A stretch of 58,785 bases of DNA from Treponema sp. (GTDB lineage Bacteria > Spirochaetota > Spirochaetia > Treponematales > Treponemataceae), in NCBI GenBank assembly GCA_018384055.1, contig JAHAZL010000103.1, positions 1 through 58,785 on the forward strand. The letters run 5' to 3'. Each line of letters opens with the position of its first letter. Within the stretch, counting starts at the first letter, position 1. Positions 51,393 to 58,785 of this stretch are shown one piece after another. The position numbers were made by a program, and so were the translations under genes. Under the pieces are notes generated by a model that saw nothing but the letters and a program-made list of their open reading frames with translations, had not been told where the DNA came from and ran no database searches.

Positions 51393-52055
51393 ATGTTTAC
51401 AATCAACAAATGTCAGTGTCCTGAATGCAAAAAACCCGCTCTATCATCTTTCAACGACAATGAAATCATAGATGAACCAGGCTATTGCTTTGAACACACA
51501 GAAGACAAAAAAGCATATCTTGCCCATCTAAAGAAGTTCATAGAGTCTCACGACAAAATTGTTGGATTGAATGCATACGGAATTACAGTTCAGGGAATGG
51601 ACCTTACGGACAAAAAGTTCTACGGCTGCAACTTTCAGCATGTACTTTTCACGAATGTCCACGCCGAGAATATCAGGCTCAGAATGTGCATGATGGATTT
51701 TGCAACTTTTACAGACTGTGATTTCATCAAAAGCAACATTCAGTTCTCGTCTTTCTCAGGAGCAAAATTCGTTCATCTTGTTCTTACCGGCAGCGACCTC
51801 ATACACAACAACTTCAACGGAATAACTTCGTACCAGTGTAGTTTTGACAATTCTGATCTTTACAACAGCAGGTTCATCAAGGCTATTTTGATGAATACAT
51901 CCATGCAGGACTGCAACCTTAAGAAAACGATTTTCTATAATTCAGCAAGGGAAAAAGTTTCCTTTAAACTTTCAAACACAAGGGAAGCCCTCATAGACAG
52001 AAACAAAGGTGGCCTCATAGAAGACTTCAGCATTACAGGAGAGGACACACTATGA
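51393..52055 (+). CDS. pentapeptide-repeat-like protein with N-terminal zinc site
   Basis: A 220-residue protein. The N-terminus CQCPECKKPA with a downstream CFEH suggests a small zinc site (residues 7-40). From about 60 to 185 there are irregular pentapeptide-type repeats (KKFYGCNF, CDFIKSNIQFSSFSGAKF, SDLIHNNFNG, CSFDNSDLYNSRF, QDCNLKKTIF), which form a right-handed quadrilateral beta-helix. Function is unknown; such proteins often bind proteins or mimic DNA. Its stop overlaps the start of the next gene (ATGA), so the two are coupled. Confidence 0.82.
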   Translation: MFTINKCQCPECKKPALSSFNDNEIIDEPGYCFEHTEDKKAYLAHLKKFIESHDKIVGLNAYGITVQGMDLTDKKFYGCNFQHVLFTNVHAENIRLRMCMMDFATFTDCDFIKSNIQFSSFSGAKFVHLVLTGSDLIHNNFNGITSYQCSFDNSDLYNSRFIKAILMNTSMQDCNLKKTIFYNSAREKVSFKLSNTREALIDRNKGGLIEDFSITGEDTL

Positions 52056-52618
52056 AAGTTTATTTTCATCTTTGCATTGAGGGCTTCACAAATACCTACG
52101 TAATCGTCAACGATGATCCAAACGTAATGGAAGCAATCATTGTAGACCCAGGTCAAATTACTACTGAAATCATCAGGCAAATCGAGGACGGCGGTTACAA
52201 ACTGGTTGCAATCCTCATTACCCACAACCATAAACATCACATCGAAGGATTAAGGACCCTTACAAAGATTTACAACGCTACAGTATATGCAGCTGATTCA
52301 GAAACTTACGGAATGAATTCTTCCATCATCAACGGTGACGGAATGACAAGAATTGCAGACCTCAATGTTGAATTCTTTTCCATTCCCGGACATTCACCTG
52401 ACAGCATGGTTTACAAGATCGGAGAAATTCTTTTTACCGGAGACACGTTGATTCCTGGAGAAACGGGAAGCACTTCAAGTCAGTACTCAAAGAAACTTCT
52501 CTGCAGTAAAATCAAGGACAAACTTTTTACACTTCCAGACAGGACAATCATTTTCCCGGGACACGGAGCACCAGGAACAATTGAAAGCGAAAAACAGTTC
52601 AATATTGATTTGACTTAA
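52052..52618 (+). CDS. metallo-beta-lactamase-fold hydrolase with altered metal motif
   Basis: A 188-residue MBL-fold protein of the glyoxalase II-like size class. Landmarks: YVIVNDDPNVMEAIIVDPG, the metal motif THNHKHHIEG, the His in IPGHSPDSMV, Asp in LFTGDTLIPGETG and His in IIFPGHGAPG. The usual motif is HxHxDH; here the Asp is His (HNHKHH). That changes the second metal site, so the protein may bind one metal or use a different one. It is translationally coupled to the pentapeptide-repeat protein. Substrate unknown. Confidence 0.87.
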   Translation: MKVYFHLCIEGFTNTYVIVNDDPNVMEAIIVDPGQITTEIIRQIEDGGYKLVAILITHNHKHHIEGLRTLTKIYNATVYAADSETYGMNSSIINGDGMTRIADLNVEFFSIPGHSPDSMVYKIGEILFTGDTLIPGETGSTSSQYSKKLLCSKIKDKLFTLPDRTIIFPGHGAPGTIESEKQFNIDLT

Positions 52619-52621
52619 AGA

Positions 52622-54382
52622 TTATTCGCGGATCATGAGGGAAACTCTTCCGCATGCAAGTCCCCACTGTTCAAAGGCGTAATCATTCAGAATCTGTCCG
52701 GCATCAACAAAGGCCTGGGCTCCTGTGTTGCGGATATAGGCAGCCCCTTCCTTCTGAATTCTGTTTACTGAACCGCGGCCTGCAACCTGAAGAAAGTAAG
52801 GTGCAATATTTGAAAAACTCTGCTGCATTATATATGCCATGAATTCATTCTGCATTAGGTATTCATCACTGCGGTCATAGCCAAGACCAGGCTGAGTTTC
52901 CCAGAAAGTCTTCAGAAATTCCATTGAATCCGGGTCGAACATATTGTAGCAGGCGGAAACCAAATTTCTGAAATCTTCATCGATAAAGTAAATTCCATGC
53001 CAGCTTTCGTGAGCCAGGAAAGTATAACGCAAGTATCTCGGTGACTCGCGGCAAATGGAAATGACAGCTCCCTTTCCAGCTTTATAAGTTCCATCTGAAT
53101 TCTTTATGATTATTCTGTTTGTTTCAAGAATTTCCCGGAGAAGATATTCCCTTTCGTTAAGAGTAAATTCCTGAATTTCAGCAGTAGTAAAGAATGCGGC
53201 AAGATCCTCTGCCTTATAATCGTGGGCATTGTAGCCGTGCTTGTTTTCAACAAAATCATTGCCGACAAGAGTACCCTTGTAACCTGCTTTTTCTACAAAA
53301 TATGCAAGGCGAGTAAAGAACTGATTCTGAATCTTATAGTTTGCAAAATCAAAGAAAAGAACTTCAGGGAACTGATACCACTGGTAAAGCTCATAATCTT
53401 CCACACGCCAGTTCCCCTGTGGCCAGTCCATGACAAGGCCAAGATCAGTTTTAAGTGGAGCAAGAACCTTTGAAAATTTATTTTTTGAAAGGGACGGATT
53501 GTTTGCCGTAAGCATCATTGAAGATACAAGTTCGGGATGATTGATTGCATGAACTTCTGCATAACCTTTTCTTAATGCTCCAGTCTGAAGCATTATCTTC
53601 TCCTGTTTTTTCTGAAGACGAACATCTATTTTTTCACCGCAGAAATCAAGCCCCACCGCCATCTGCTTTTTCCAGGTTCCATTGTCTTCCAATGGGAAAA
53701 GTCCAACCTCAATTTTAGGCATAACCTTCTTAAATGAATTTTCTGTAGGGAAAAGGCTTTTTGCAGAAGAAAAATCAGCAGAAGAAAAATTCCAGGTTAC
53801 AACACCACCGTCGGCACCACAGGCAAAAACAGGTACTTCAGTGCTGTTGTCCCACCCGATTTTAGCTTCAGTAATTCTGAATTCAGAAACGGTTGCAGGT
53901 TTTGTTGTATAGACAAAAAAACCACACGGTATGTCCTGTGATGATGAAACTGAAAAAGAGATCCTAAAATTATTTTTCTGACATTCAAGATAGTCCCCCT
54001 TAAAAAGATTTCTTGAAAGCAACTTTCCTTCATCGCTGCCAATTAGAGCAAGATCCTCTTCATAAAGAAATCCCAGGGCATAAGGGTATTCAGGAAGTTT
54101 TGGTTTTCCTTTTGAATCAAAGTTAATTCTAACCGAAAGAGCTGCAGCCGTATTTTTATAAACAGCATTCTTAAAATGAGCAATCTGATTTTTTGAAAAA
54201 CCATAGCAGAGGAATTTATTTCTTTTGCCATCGGCCTTTGATTTTACGGCAGTTTTATTGAGGGCACTGAAATTTTCACCGTTCATTGCAAGAACAGATG
54301 GCTGAACCTTATAGGTGCATGAGGTGAAAACAAAAAGCAATGAAAGTAAAAATGCTTCAATAACAGTGACCAATCTTCTCAT
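52622..54382 (-). CDS. lipoprotein with HExxH metalloprotease signature
   Basis: A 586-residue protein with a signal peptide and lipobox FTS|C (Cys22), so it is membrane-anchored outside the cytosol. The N-terminal half is beta-rich without a recognised domain. The C-terminal half has AHESWHG (HESWH at about residues 458-462) followed by NEFMAY with Glu near 513, the spacing of a gluzincin zinc protease. A conserved-looking YLLREILETNRI region lies upstream. I do not know a named family. The start is seven bases after TAGAAT with no ribosome site. It converges with the MBL gene, 3 bp apart. Confidence 0.78.
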   Translation of the reverse strand: MRRLVTVIEAFLLSLLFVFTSCTYKVQPSVLAMNGENFSALNKTAVKSKADGKRNKFLCYGFSKNQIAHFKNAVYKNTAAALSVRINFDSKGKPKLPEYPYALGFLYEEDLALIGSDEGKLLSRNLFKGDYLECQKNNFRISFSVSSSQDIPCGFFVYTTKPATVSEFRITEAKIGWDNSTEVPVFACGADGGVVTWNFSSADFSSAKSLFPTENSFKKVMPKIEVGLFPLEDNGTWKKQMAVGLDFCGEKIDVRLQKKQEKIMLQTGALRKGYAEVHAINHPELVSSMMLTANNPSLSKNKFSKVLAPLKTDLGLVMDWPQGNWRVEDYELYQWYQFPEVLFFDFANYKIQNQFFTRLAYFVEKAGYKGTLVGNDFVENKHGYNAHDYKAEDLAAFFTTAEIQEFTLNEREYLLREILETNRIIIKNSDGTYKAGKGAVISICRESPRYLRYTFLAHESWHGIYFIDEDFRNLVSACYNMFDPDSMEFLKTFWETQPGLGYDRSDEYLMQNEFMAYIMQQSFSNIAPYFLQVAGRGSVNRIQKEGAAYIRNTGAQAFVDAGQILNDYAFEQWGLACGRVSLMIRE

Positions 54383-54432
54383 AATTTTTATTCTACACTT
54401 TTTCTTTCAAATGCTCTACACTGTTCCTAAGT

Positions 54433-54843
54433 ATGAAAGCAATCGTTGCACACAAGGACACTTTGTTTTTCCTTGCAGGGATTCAAAAGAAAATCATTTC
54501 TCTTTTAGAAAAGGAAACACTGGTTTACCCACAGTATCCGTTATATGCCTTTACGGAAGAAACTATTCCGCGGAAAATAATTTCATGCACCATTGGCTTT
54601 CCAAAAGCAGAAAGAGAACTGGCTGTATTTCCACTTATTCTAGAAGGAAACGGAACTAAATTAAACCTTGCAATTCCTTTTGCCAGAACAGCAGGCAAAA
54701 CGGACATGCCAACTTTCATGTTGCCTGAAGAAATAAAAAATGCGTTCCCAAAAAAGGAACGCATTTTCAGAACTGCAACTGCAATCATAAAAGAAAACAG
54801 CTGGCAGTTGTTTGATGACAAATGGATTAAAATCAAAAAATAA
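54433..54843 (+). CDS. uncharacterised 136-residue protein
   Basis: I do not recognise a family. It is a mostly beta-strand cytosolic protein with KAIVAHKDTLFFLAG at the start and no signal, membrane helix or metal motif. It is transcribed divergently from the HExxH lipoprotein, 50 bp apart, and has no clear ribosome site. Its final third contains a perfect terminator for the convergent ilvN operon (54735-54766), encoded as KNAFPKKERIFR. It stops one base before the ilvN stop. That it keeps an open frame through the hairpin supports its being a real gene. Confidence 0.65.
   Translation: MKAIVAHKDTLFFLAGIQKKIISLLEKETLVYPQYPLYAFTEETIPRKIISCTIGFPKAERELAVFPLILEGNGTKLNLAIPFARTAGKTDMPTFMLPEEIKNAFPKKERIFRTATAIIKENSWQLFDDKWIKIKK
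54735..54766 (-). terminator. terminator of the thrA-pheA-ilvN operon inside a convergent gene
   Basis: Minus strand: perfect 11-bp stem AAATGCGTTCC / GGAACGCATTT, loop of seven, then a run of U interrupted once. It lies about 80 nt past the ilvN stop, within the coding region of 54433-54843. Confidence 0.8.
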
Positions 54844-54844
54844 A

Positions 54845-55336
54845 TTATTTGATGATCTTGCTTCCGCGGTCCATTGCAACAAGACCAGACTTAAGGAGTT
54901 CAAGGATTCCGAATGGTTCAAGAAGACGGATGAGGGAATCAATCTTGTCTTCGCTACCTGTTGCTTCTACAATGAGGGCATTTTCAGAAACATCAACGAT
55001 GTGAGCACGGAAAATGTTGCAGGTTTCAATGATGACTGCACGCTGTTCACCGCTTGCCTTTACCTTGATGAGTGCCATTTCTCTCTGGCATGTTTCAGAC
55101 TTTTCGCAGTGTTCGATGGAAATTACTTCAACAAGTTTTGAAAGCTGTTTCTTTATCTGTTCAAGAATATATTCATCACCGCTGACAACGATTGTTGCGC
55201 GAGACTTGTCTGGATCTGCTGTTTCACAAACTACGAGAGAGTCGATGTTGTAACCGCGGCGGCTGAAAAGACCTGATACACGGCTAAGAACACCAGCGTG
55301 GTTTTCTACAAGAACTGAAAGTACATATTTTTCCAT
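54845..55336 (-). CDS. ilvN: acetolactate synthase, small (regulatory) subunit
   Basis: A 163-residue IlvN/IlvH with an N-terminal ACT domain (YVLSVLVENHAGVLSRVSGLFSRRGYNIDSLVV) and the C-terminal regulatory half (VDVSENALIVEATGSEDKIDSLIRLLEPFGILELLKSG). It binds valine and activates the catalytic subunit, encoded separately at 6.7-8.4 kb. GGAGG precedes the start. It is the third gene of an amino-acid operon with thrA and pheA, starting 19 bp after the pheA stop. Confidence 0.95.
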   Translation of the reverse strand: MEKYVLSVLVENHAGVLSRVSGLFSRRGYNIDSLVVCETADPDKSRATIVVSGDEYILEQIKKQLSKLVEVISIEHCEKSETCQREMALIKVKASGEQRAVIIETCNIFRAHIVDVSENALIVEATGSEDKIDSLIRLLEPFGILELLKSGLVAMDRGSKIIK

Positions 55337-55355
55337 TTTATTCCTCCAAGTAACA

Positions 55356-56210
55356 TTATCGTCCTACTTCAGAGTATACACCCAAAAGACGGACTTCTTC
55401 TGCTTTTTCTTTTAATTTTTCAATAATTTTTTTCACATATCCATCAGGCTGACCACTGACACTTTTTAAGTCAACATCAGCATAGAATTGATATTCCCAT
55501 GGACGACCTGGAATTGGACGGCTTTCAAGGCGCGTAAGGTTAGTTCCGAAGTCGTTGAGTACTCCAAGAATTTTGTAAAGGGATCCAGGTTCATGATTTG
55601 CCTTGAACATGAAACTTGCCATGTGGGCATCTTCAGTTGTTTTCTGTTCCTTTGTAATTACGACAAAGCGCGTGAAATTGTTAGGATCGTCTTCAATTCC
55701 CTTTGCAAGAACATCAAGTTTATATATTGTTGCATTTACTTCACTTGCAACGGCAGCATTATCCTTTGATCCTGTTTCAGAAACAAAAAGGGCTGCCCCG
55801 GAAGTATTGTAAGCTTCAATCTGCTGCCACTCCTTGTGGCTGCTCAAAAACCTGCTGGTCTGGAGCAAAGCCTGGGGATGGGAATAAACCTTCTTAATGT
55901 CTTCGATTTTAGAACCTTTTACGGCAAGAAGACAGTAGCTGATCTTGATGGCAATGGCCCCGGAAATGAAAACCTCTGGGTATTTCCTGAAGTTATCATA
56001 ATTCTGGTAAACGCTGCCACCCAATGAATTTTCAATGGGAATCATTCCGTAATCAGCCTTTCCTTCCGTTACCTGCTGAAAAACTTCATCAAAGGAATTC
56101 AAAGGCAAAGGCTGAACTGAATCATTGAAATAGCCGATTACGGCAGCCTCTGCGTTGCATCCCGGTTTTCCGCAGTATGCAGCGAGAGACTTTTTATTGC
56201 CTGCACTCAT
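55356..56210 (-). CDS. pheA: prephenate dehydratase
   Basis: A 284-residue stand-alone enzyme that turns prephenate into phenylpyruvate for phenylalanine. The catalytic domain (1-190) has YGMIPIENSLGGSV and the active-site Thr-Arg-Phe in NNFTRFVVI; the ACT domain (about 200-280) begins ASFMFKANHEPGSLYKIL and contains LTRLESRPIPGRPWEYQFYADV, the phenylalanine-binding ESRP motif. There is no chorismate mutase domain, so that activity must come from elsewhere. Its ATG follows the thrA stop by one base. Confidence 0.94.
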   Translation of the reverse strand: MSAGNKKSLAAYCGKPGCNAEAAVIGYFNDSVQPLPLNSFDEVFQQVTEGKADYGMIPIENSLGGSVYQNYDNFRKYPEVFISGAIAIKISYCLLAVKGSKIEDIKKVYSHPQALLQTSRFLSSHKEWQQIEAYNTSGAALFVSETGSKDNAAVASEVNATIYKLDVLAKGIEDDPNNFTRFVVITKEQKTTEDAHMASFMFKANHEPGSLYKILGVLNDFGTNLTRLESRPIPGRPWEYQFYADVDLKSVSGQPDGYVKKIIEKLKEKAEEVRLLGVYSEVGR

Positions 56211-56211
56211 T

Positions 56212-58698
56212 TTAGTTGCTGAGGTTCCAGCTCACGAGGCGGAGAACATCACCGAATACACCGGCTGCTGTAACGCCTGCACCTGCACCATAACCCTTAA
56301 CTGTAAGTGGAATTGGTGTGTAGCGTGCTGTGTGGAATACAAATGCATTTTCACCGCCGCGAACTGTATACAATGGATCTTCCGGTCCAACTTCCAGCAT
56401 TCCTACAGAAGCCTTTCCGTCCTTGATTGAAGCGGCCATGCGGAGAACCTTGTTTTCCTTCTTGAGGGCTGACATTTTGTCTTCAAAGTACTTGTCCAGT
56501 TCAGGAAGCCTCTTGAGGAATTCTTCAACTGTACCTTCGATGTTGAAATCCTTAGGGAAGATTGAACGCATTTCTATGTCTTCAAGTTCAATTTCCATTC
56601 CTGCTTCACGGGCAATGATGAGGGCCTTGCGGGCAACATCGGTTCCCTTAAGGTCATCGCGTGGATCAGGTTCTGTATAGCGAAGTTCCTTTGCTTCAAG
56701 AACTGCTTCAGAGAATTTCTTTCCTTCATCAAGTTTACCGAAGATGTAGGAAAGGGAACCTGACATGATTCCGTTGAAGCCTGTAAGCTTATCGCCAGAC
56801 TTAAAGAGGTTCTGGAGAGTATCGATGATTGGAAGACCTGCACCTACGTTTGTTTCATAGAGGAAGCGAACATGCATTTCGTTTGCTGTTTCACGGAGCT
56901 TCTTGTAGAAGTCCATGCTCATGCTGTTTGCACGCTTGTTAGGTGTTGCAATCGACATGCCGGCCTTGAATACATCAAGGTAGCGTTCAGGAAGATCGTA
57001 GCTTGCCGTACAGTCAACAAAGATTGGGTTGAGAGGCTTTGTTTCCTTTACAAACTCAAGGATTTCATCAAGGTTTGTCTTCTTACCCTTTTCCTTAACC
57101 AGGTTTCGCCAGTCTGAAAGATCAAGGCCTTCTGCATCAAAAATCATTCCGTCAATGTTTGCAATTGCCATTACGCGAACATCGATGCCCTGTTCAAGAA
57201 GTGACTTGTACTGGTCGCGGATCTGGTCAACCATTGTTCCGCCGATGGTACCGACACCAAAGGCATAAACCTGGATTGACTGAACTGTATTGAAGAAGAA
57301 CTGGTGAACAACGCGAACTGCCATGTCACCGTCGCTTCCGTTGATAACTGCTGAGATGGAGCGTTCTGCAGATCCCTGTGCAATGGCAAGAACATTGATG
57401 TCACGGCTTGCGAGGGAATCAAAGAATGTTCCTGCGACACCGCGCTTCTGCTTCATTGCATCACCGATGATTGAAACGATGGCAACATCATTACGAACAT
57501 CGATTGGGTTTACAAGCTTCGTGCTGATTTCAAGGGCAAATTCGTTTTTGAGGACATCAACAACTTCATTTGCAAAAGCCTTGCGAACACAGAAAGAAAG
57601 TGTATATTCAGATGAAGACTGAGTAATGAGGAGAACTGAAATTCCAGCATTTGAAACTGCCTGGAAAATGCGTGTAGCCATTCCCTTGCGTCCCTTCATT
57701 CCGGAACCGCTTACGGAAACCATTGCACAGTCCTTGAGGCAAGAAATGCCGCGAACAGGTCCTGTTTCCTTTGTATCGAAAGGTCCCTTTCCGATCCTTG
57801 TTCCGCGTGCAGATGGATTGTGGCTGTTCAACGACCAGGCTTCGATACCCTTTGCTGCAAGTGGAGAAAGTGTCTTTGGATGAAGAACCTTTGAACCGAA
57901 GAAGGAAAGTTCCATTGCTTCTTCATAGCTCATGTCGTCAACAAGAATTGCATCCTTGATGATGCGTGGGTCTGCTGTATAAACGCCGTCAACATCTGTC
58001 CAGAACTCTACCTTTGAAGAACCAAGGCATGCTCCCACGATGGCTGCGCTGAAGTCTGAACCGTTGCGTCCAAGAAGGCCCATTACAGGCTTTGCGTCTG
58101 TTCCGCCGATCCAAGAACAGATGAATCCAGGGAAAAGAAGAATCTGTGCCGACTGTGAACCGTCACGGTATGCAGCAAAAGCTTCCGAACAGCGAGCATA
58201 GTCAGGATCACCTTCCTTCTGGTCGCCTGTTGTATAGATGAACTTGCGGCTGTCAAGAAGAAGGACGCTCTGCTTCTTTGCAAGGATTACTGCTTCAACG
58301 ATAGGAGCACACATAAGTTCTCCCATACCCATGATGCGGCAATGAACGCTGGCAGGACATTCACCGAAAGTTGCAAGGCCCGTCAAAAGCTTTTCAAGTT
58401 CTGCTAGGTGAGCTTCTATTTTTGCTGTAACTCCAGCTGTATCAAAATCAGCAAGAGTAGACTTTATTTCTGCGCAGATGTCTGCATGGATTGAACGAAG
58501 TTCGCTTACAAAAGTCTGAGCGGCTCCGCCAGTGATGCACCCGTCAATTGCTGTCTGCAATTTGTTTGATACACCGGCTACTGCACTGACTACAACGCTG
58601 ATACGGTCAGTCTTTGCACGCCCCAACATAATCTCCACACTGTCAAGAATGCGGCGGGCAGAACCCATACTTGTTCCGCCAAATTTAAGTGTAAGCAT
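56212..58698 (-). CDS. thrA: bifunctional aspartokinase / homoserine dehydrogenase
   Basis: An 828-residue fusion. Residues 1-295 are aspartokinase (LKFGGTSMGSARR at the start; FWTDVDGVYTADPR and MSYEEAMELSFFGSKVLHP), 315-460 hold two ACT domains, and from about 470 comes homoserine dehydrogenase (VYAFGVGTIGGTM, and the catalytic stretch GAGLPIIDTLQNLFKSGDKLTGFNGI). It commits aspartate to homoserine, the precursor of threonine and methionine; the latter route continues in metF-metH and the former may use ThrH. AGGAG precedes the start. It is first in thrA-pheA-ilvN. Confidence 0.96.
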   Translation of the reverse strand: MLTLKFGGTSMGSARRILDSVEIMLGRAKTDRISVVVSAVAGVSNKLQTAIDGCITGGAAQTFVSELRSIHADICAEIKSTLADFDTAGVTAKIEAHLAELEKLLTGLATFGECPASVHCRIMGMGELMCAPIVEAVILAKKQSVLLLDSRKFIYTTGDQKEGDPDYARCSEAFAAYRDGSQSAQILLFPGFICSWIGGTDAKPVMGLLGRNGSDFSAAIVGACLGSSKVEFWTDVDGVYTADPRIIKDAILVDDMSYEEAMELSFFGSKVLHPKTLSPLAAKGIEAWSLNSHNPSARGTRIGKGPFDTKETGPVRGISCLKDCAMVSVSGSGMKGRKGMATRIFQAVSNAGISVLLITQSSSEYTLSFCVRKAFANEVVDVLKNEFALEISTKLVNPIDVRNDVAIVSIIGDAMKQKRGVAGTFFDSLASRDINVLAIAQGSAERSISAVINGSDGDMAVRVVHQFFFNTVQSIQVYAFGVGTIGGTMVDQIRDQYKSLLEQGIDVRVMAIANIDGMIFDAEGLDLSDWRNLVKEKGKKTNLDEILEFVKETKPLNPIFVDCTASYDLPERYLDVFKAGMSIATPNKRANSMSMDFYKKLRETANEMHVRFLYETNVGAGLPIIDTLQNLFKSGDKLTGFNGIMSGSLSYIFGKLDEGKKFSEAVLEAKELRYTEPDPRDDLKGTDVARKALIIAREAGMEIELEDIEMRSIFPKDFNIEGTVEEFLKRLPELDKYFEDKMSALKKENKVLRMAASIKDGKASVGMLEVGPEDPLYTVRGGENAFVFHTARYTPIPLTVKGYGAGAGVTAAGVFGDVLRLVSWNLSN

Positions 58699-58754
58699 AA
58701 ATGTACTCCTAAAAAACTGGAATTACCTGCATAAGTAATTTAAATAATTGAGAA

Positions 58755-58783
58755 TATATAGCATATAATAGATAAAATTTCAA
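58755..58783 (-). promoter_or_regulatory. thrA-pheA-ilvN promoter
   Basis: Minus strand: -35 TTGAAA, 17-bp spacer, -10 TATATA. The predicted leader of about 50 nt holds the AGGAG site and no leader peptide or attenuator that I can see. Confidence 0.5.
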
Positions 58784-58785
58784 TT

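Noticed and set aside
1..58785. CRISPR arrays, tRNA or rRNA genes, complete insertion sequences, prophage genes
   Set aside because: None seen on either strand; the only repeats are the short elements listed.

Overview
The window looks like a chromosomal segment of a spirochaete, most likely a Treponema of the gut or rumen type; this is inferred from gene content, because there is no rRNA here. The signs are a moderately AT-rich genome, a FadL/OmpP1-type outer-membrane protein, lipoproteins with loose spirochaetal lipoboxes, a eukaryote-type NADP isocitrate dehydrogenase, ThrH, a PtsN-like protein without a sugar permease, and a flavinylated fumarate-reductase-like lipoprotein. Unlike pathogenic treponemes it carries full tryptophan genes and several other amino-acid biosynthetic genes. 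I see no phage, complete insertion sequence, CRISPR array, tRNA or rRNA.

Layout. 0-8.4 kb: end of an aldo/keto reductase, iron alcohol dehydrogenase, DUF4867 protein, transketolase (with a LacI-type operator on its -35 box), PtsN-like protein with an unknown partner, and ilvB. 8.4-15.2 kb: tandem GGGGTCTGTCCCC hairpins, a VanZ-like protein, an RqcH-like NFACT protein, and a metF-metH-PAP2-like operon. 15.2-25 kb: the trp region on the minus strand, as trpE, trpGD-trpCF and trpB-trpA, with an EAL phosphodiesterase gene and an EamA permease gene interleaved. 25-38 kb: MATE pump, M20 peptidase, galE, YeiH-type membrane protein, two decayed genes for 1,3-diaminopropane synthesis, thrH, fhs and a fumarate-reductase-like lipoprotein. 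37.6-42 kb: an overlapping operon of adenylate cyclase, coiled-coil membrane protein and rsuA. 42-48 kb: murJ, an M24 peptidase, a J-domain protein, map and icd. 48-58.8 kb: a broken histidine kinase, FadL-like protein, murI, small zinc-ribbon, pentapeptide and metallo-beta-lactamase-fold proteins, a HExxH lipoprotein, and the thrA-pheA-ilvN operon.

The strongest regulatory signal is a perfect 39-bp palindrome repeated without change in front of trpB, trpGD and trpE. In each case it covers the spacer and -10 box of a TTGACA-N17-TAACAT promoter. This defines a trp regulon under a repressor not encoded here. Naive start calling reads these operators as a shared N-terminal peptide.

A second theme is that many genes without a Shine-Dalgarno have a good -10 hexamer ending 6-9 nt before the ATG, which implies leaderless mRNAs. 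Non-coding repeats include a ~120-bp MITE-like element in two copies with exchanged ends, a GC-rich structured element in two diverged copies, and the GGGGACAGACC motif, which also forms the ribosome binding site of one gene.
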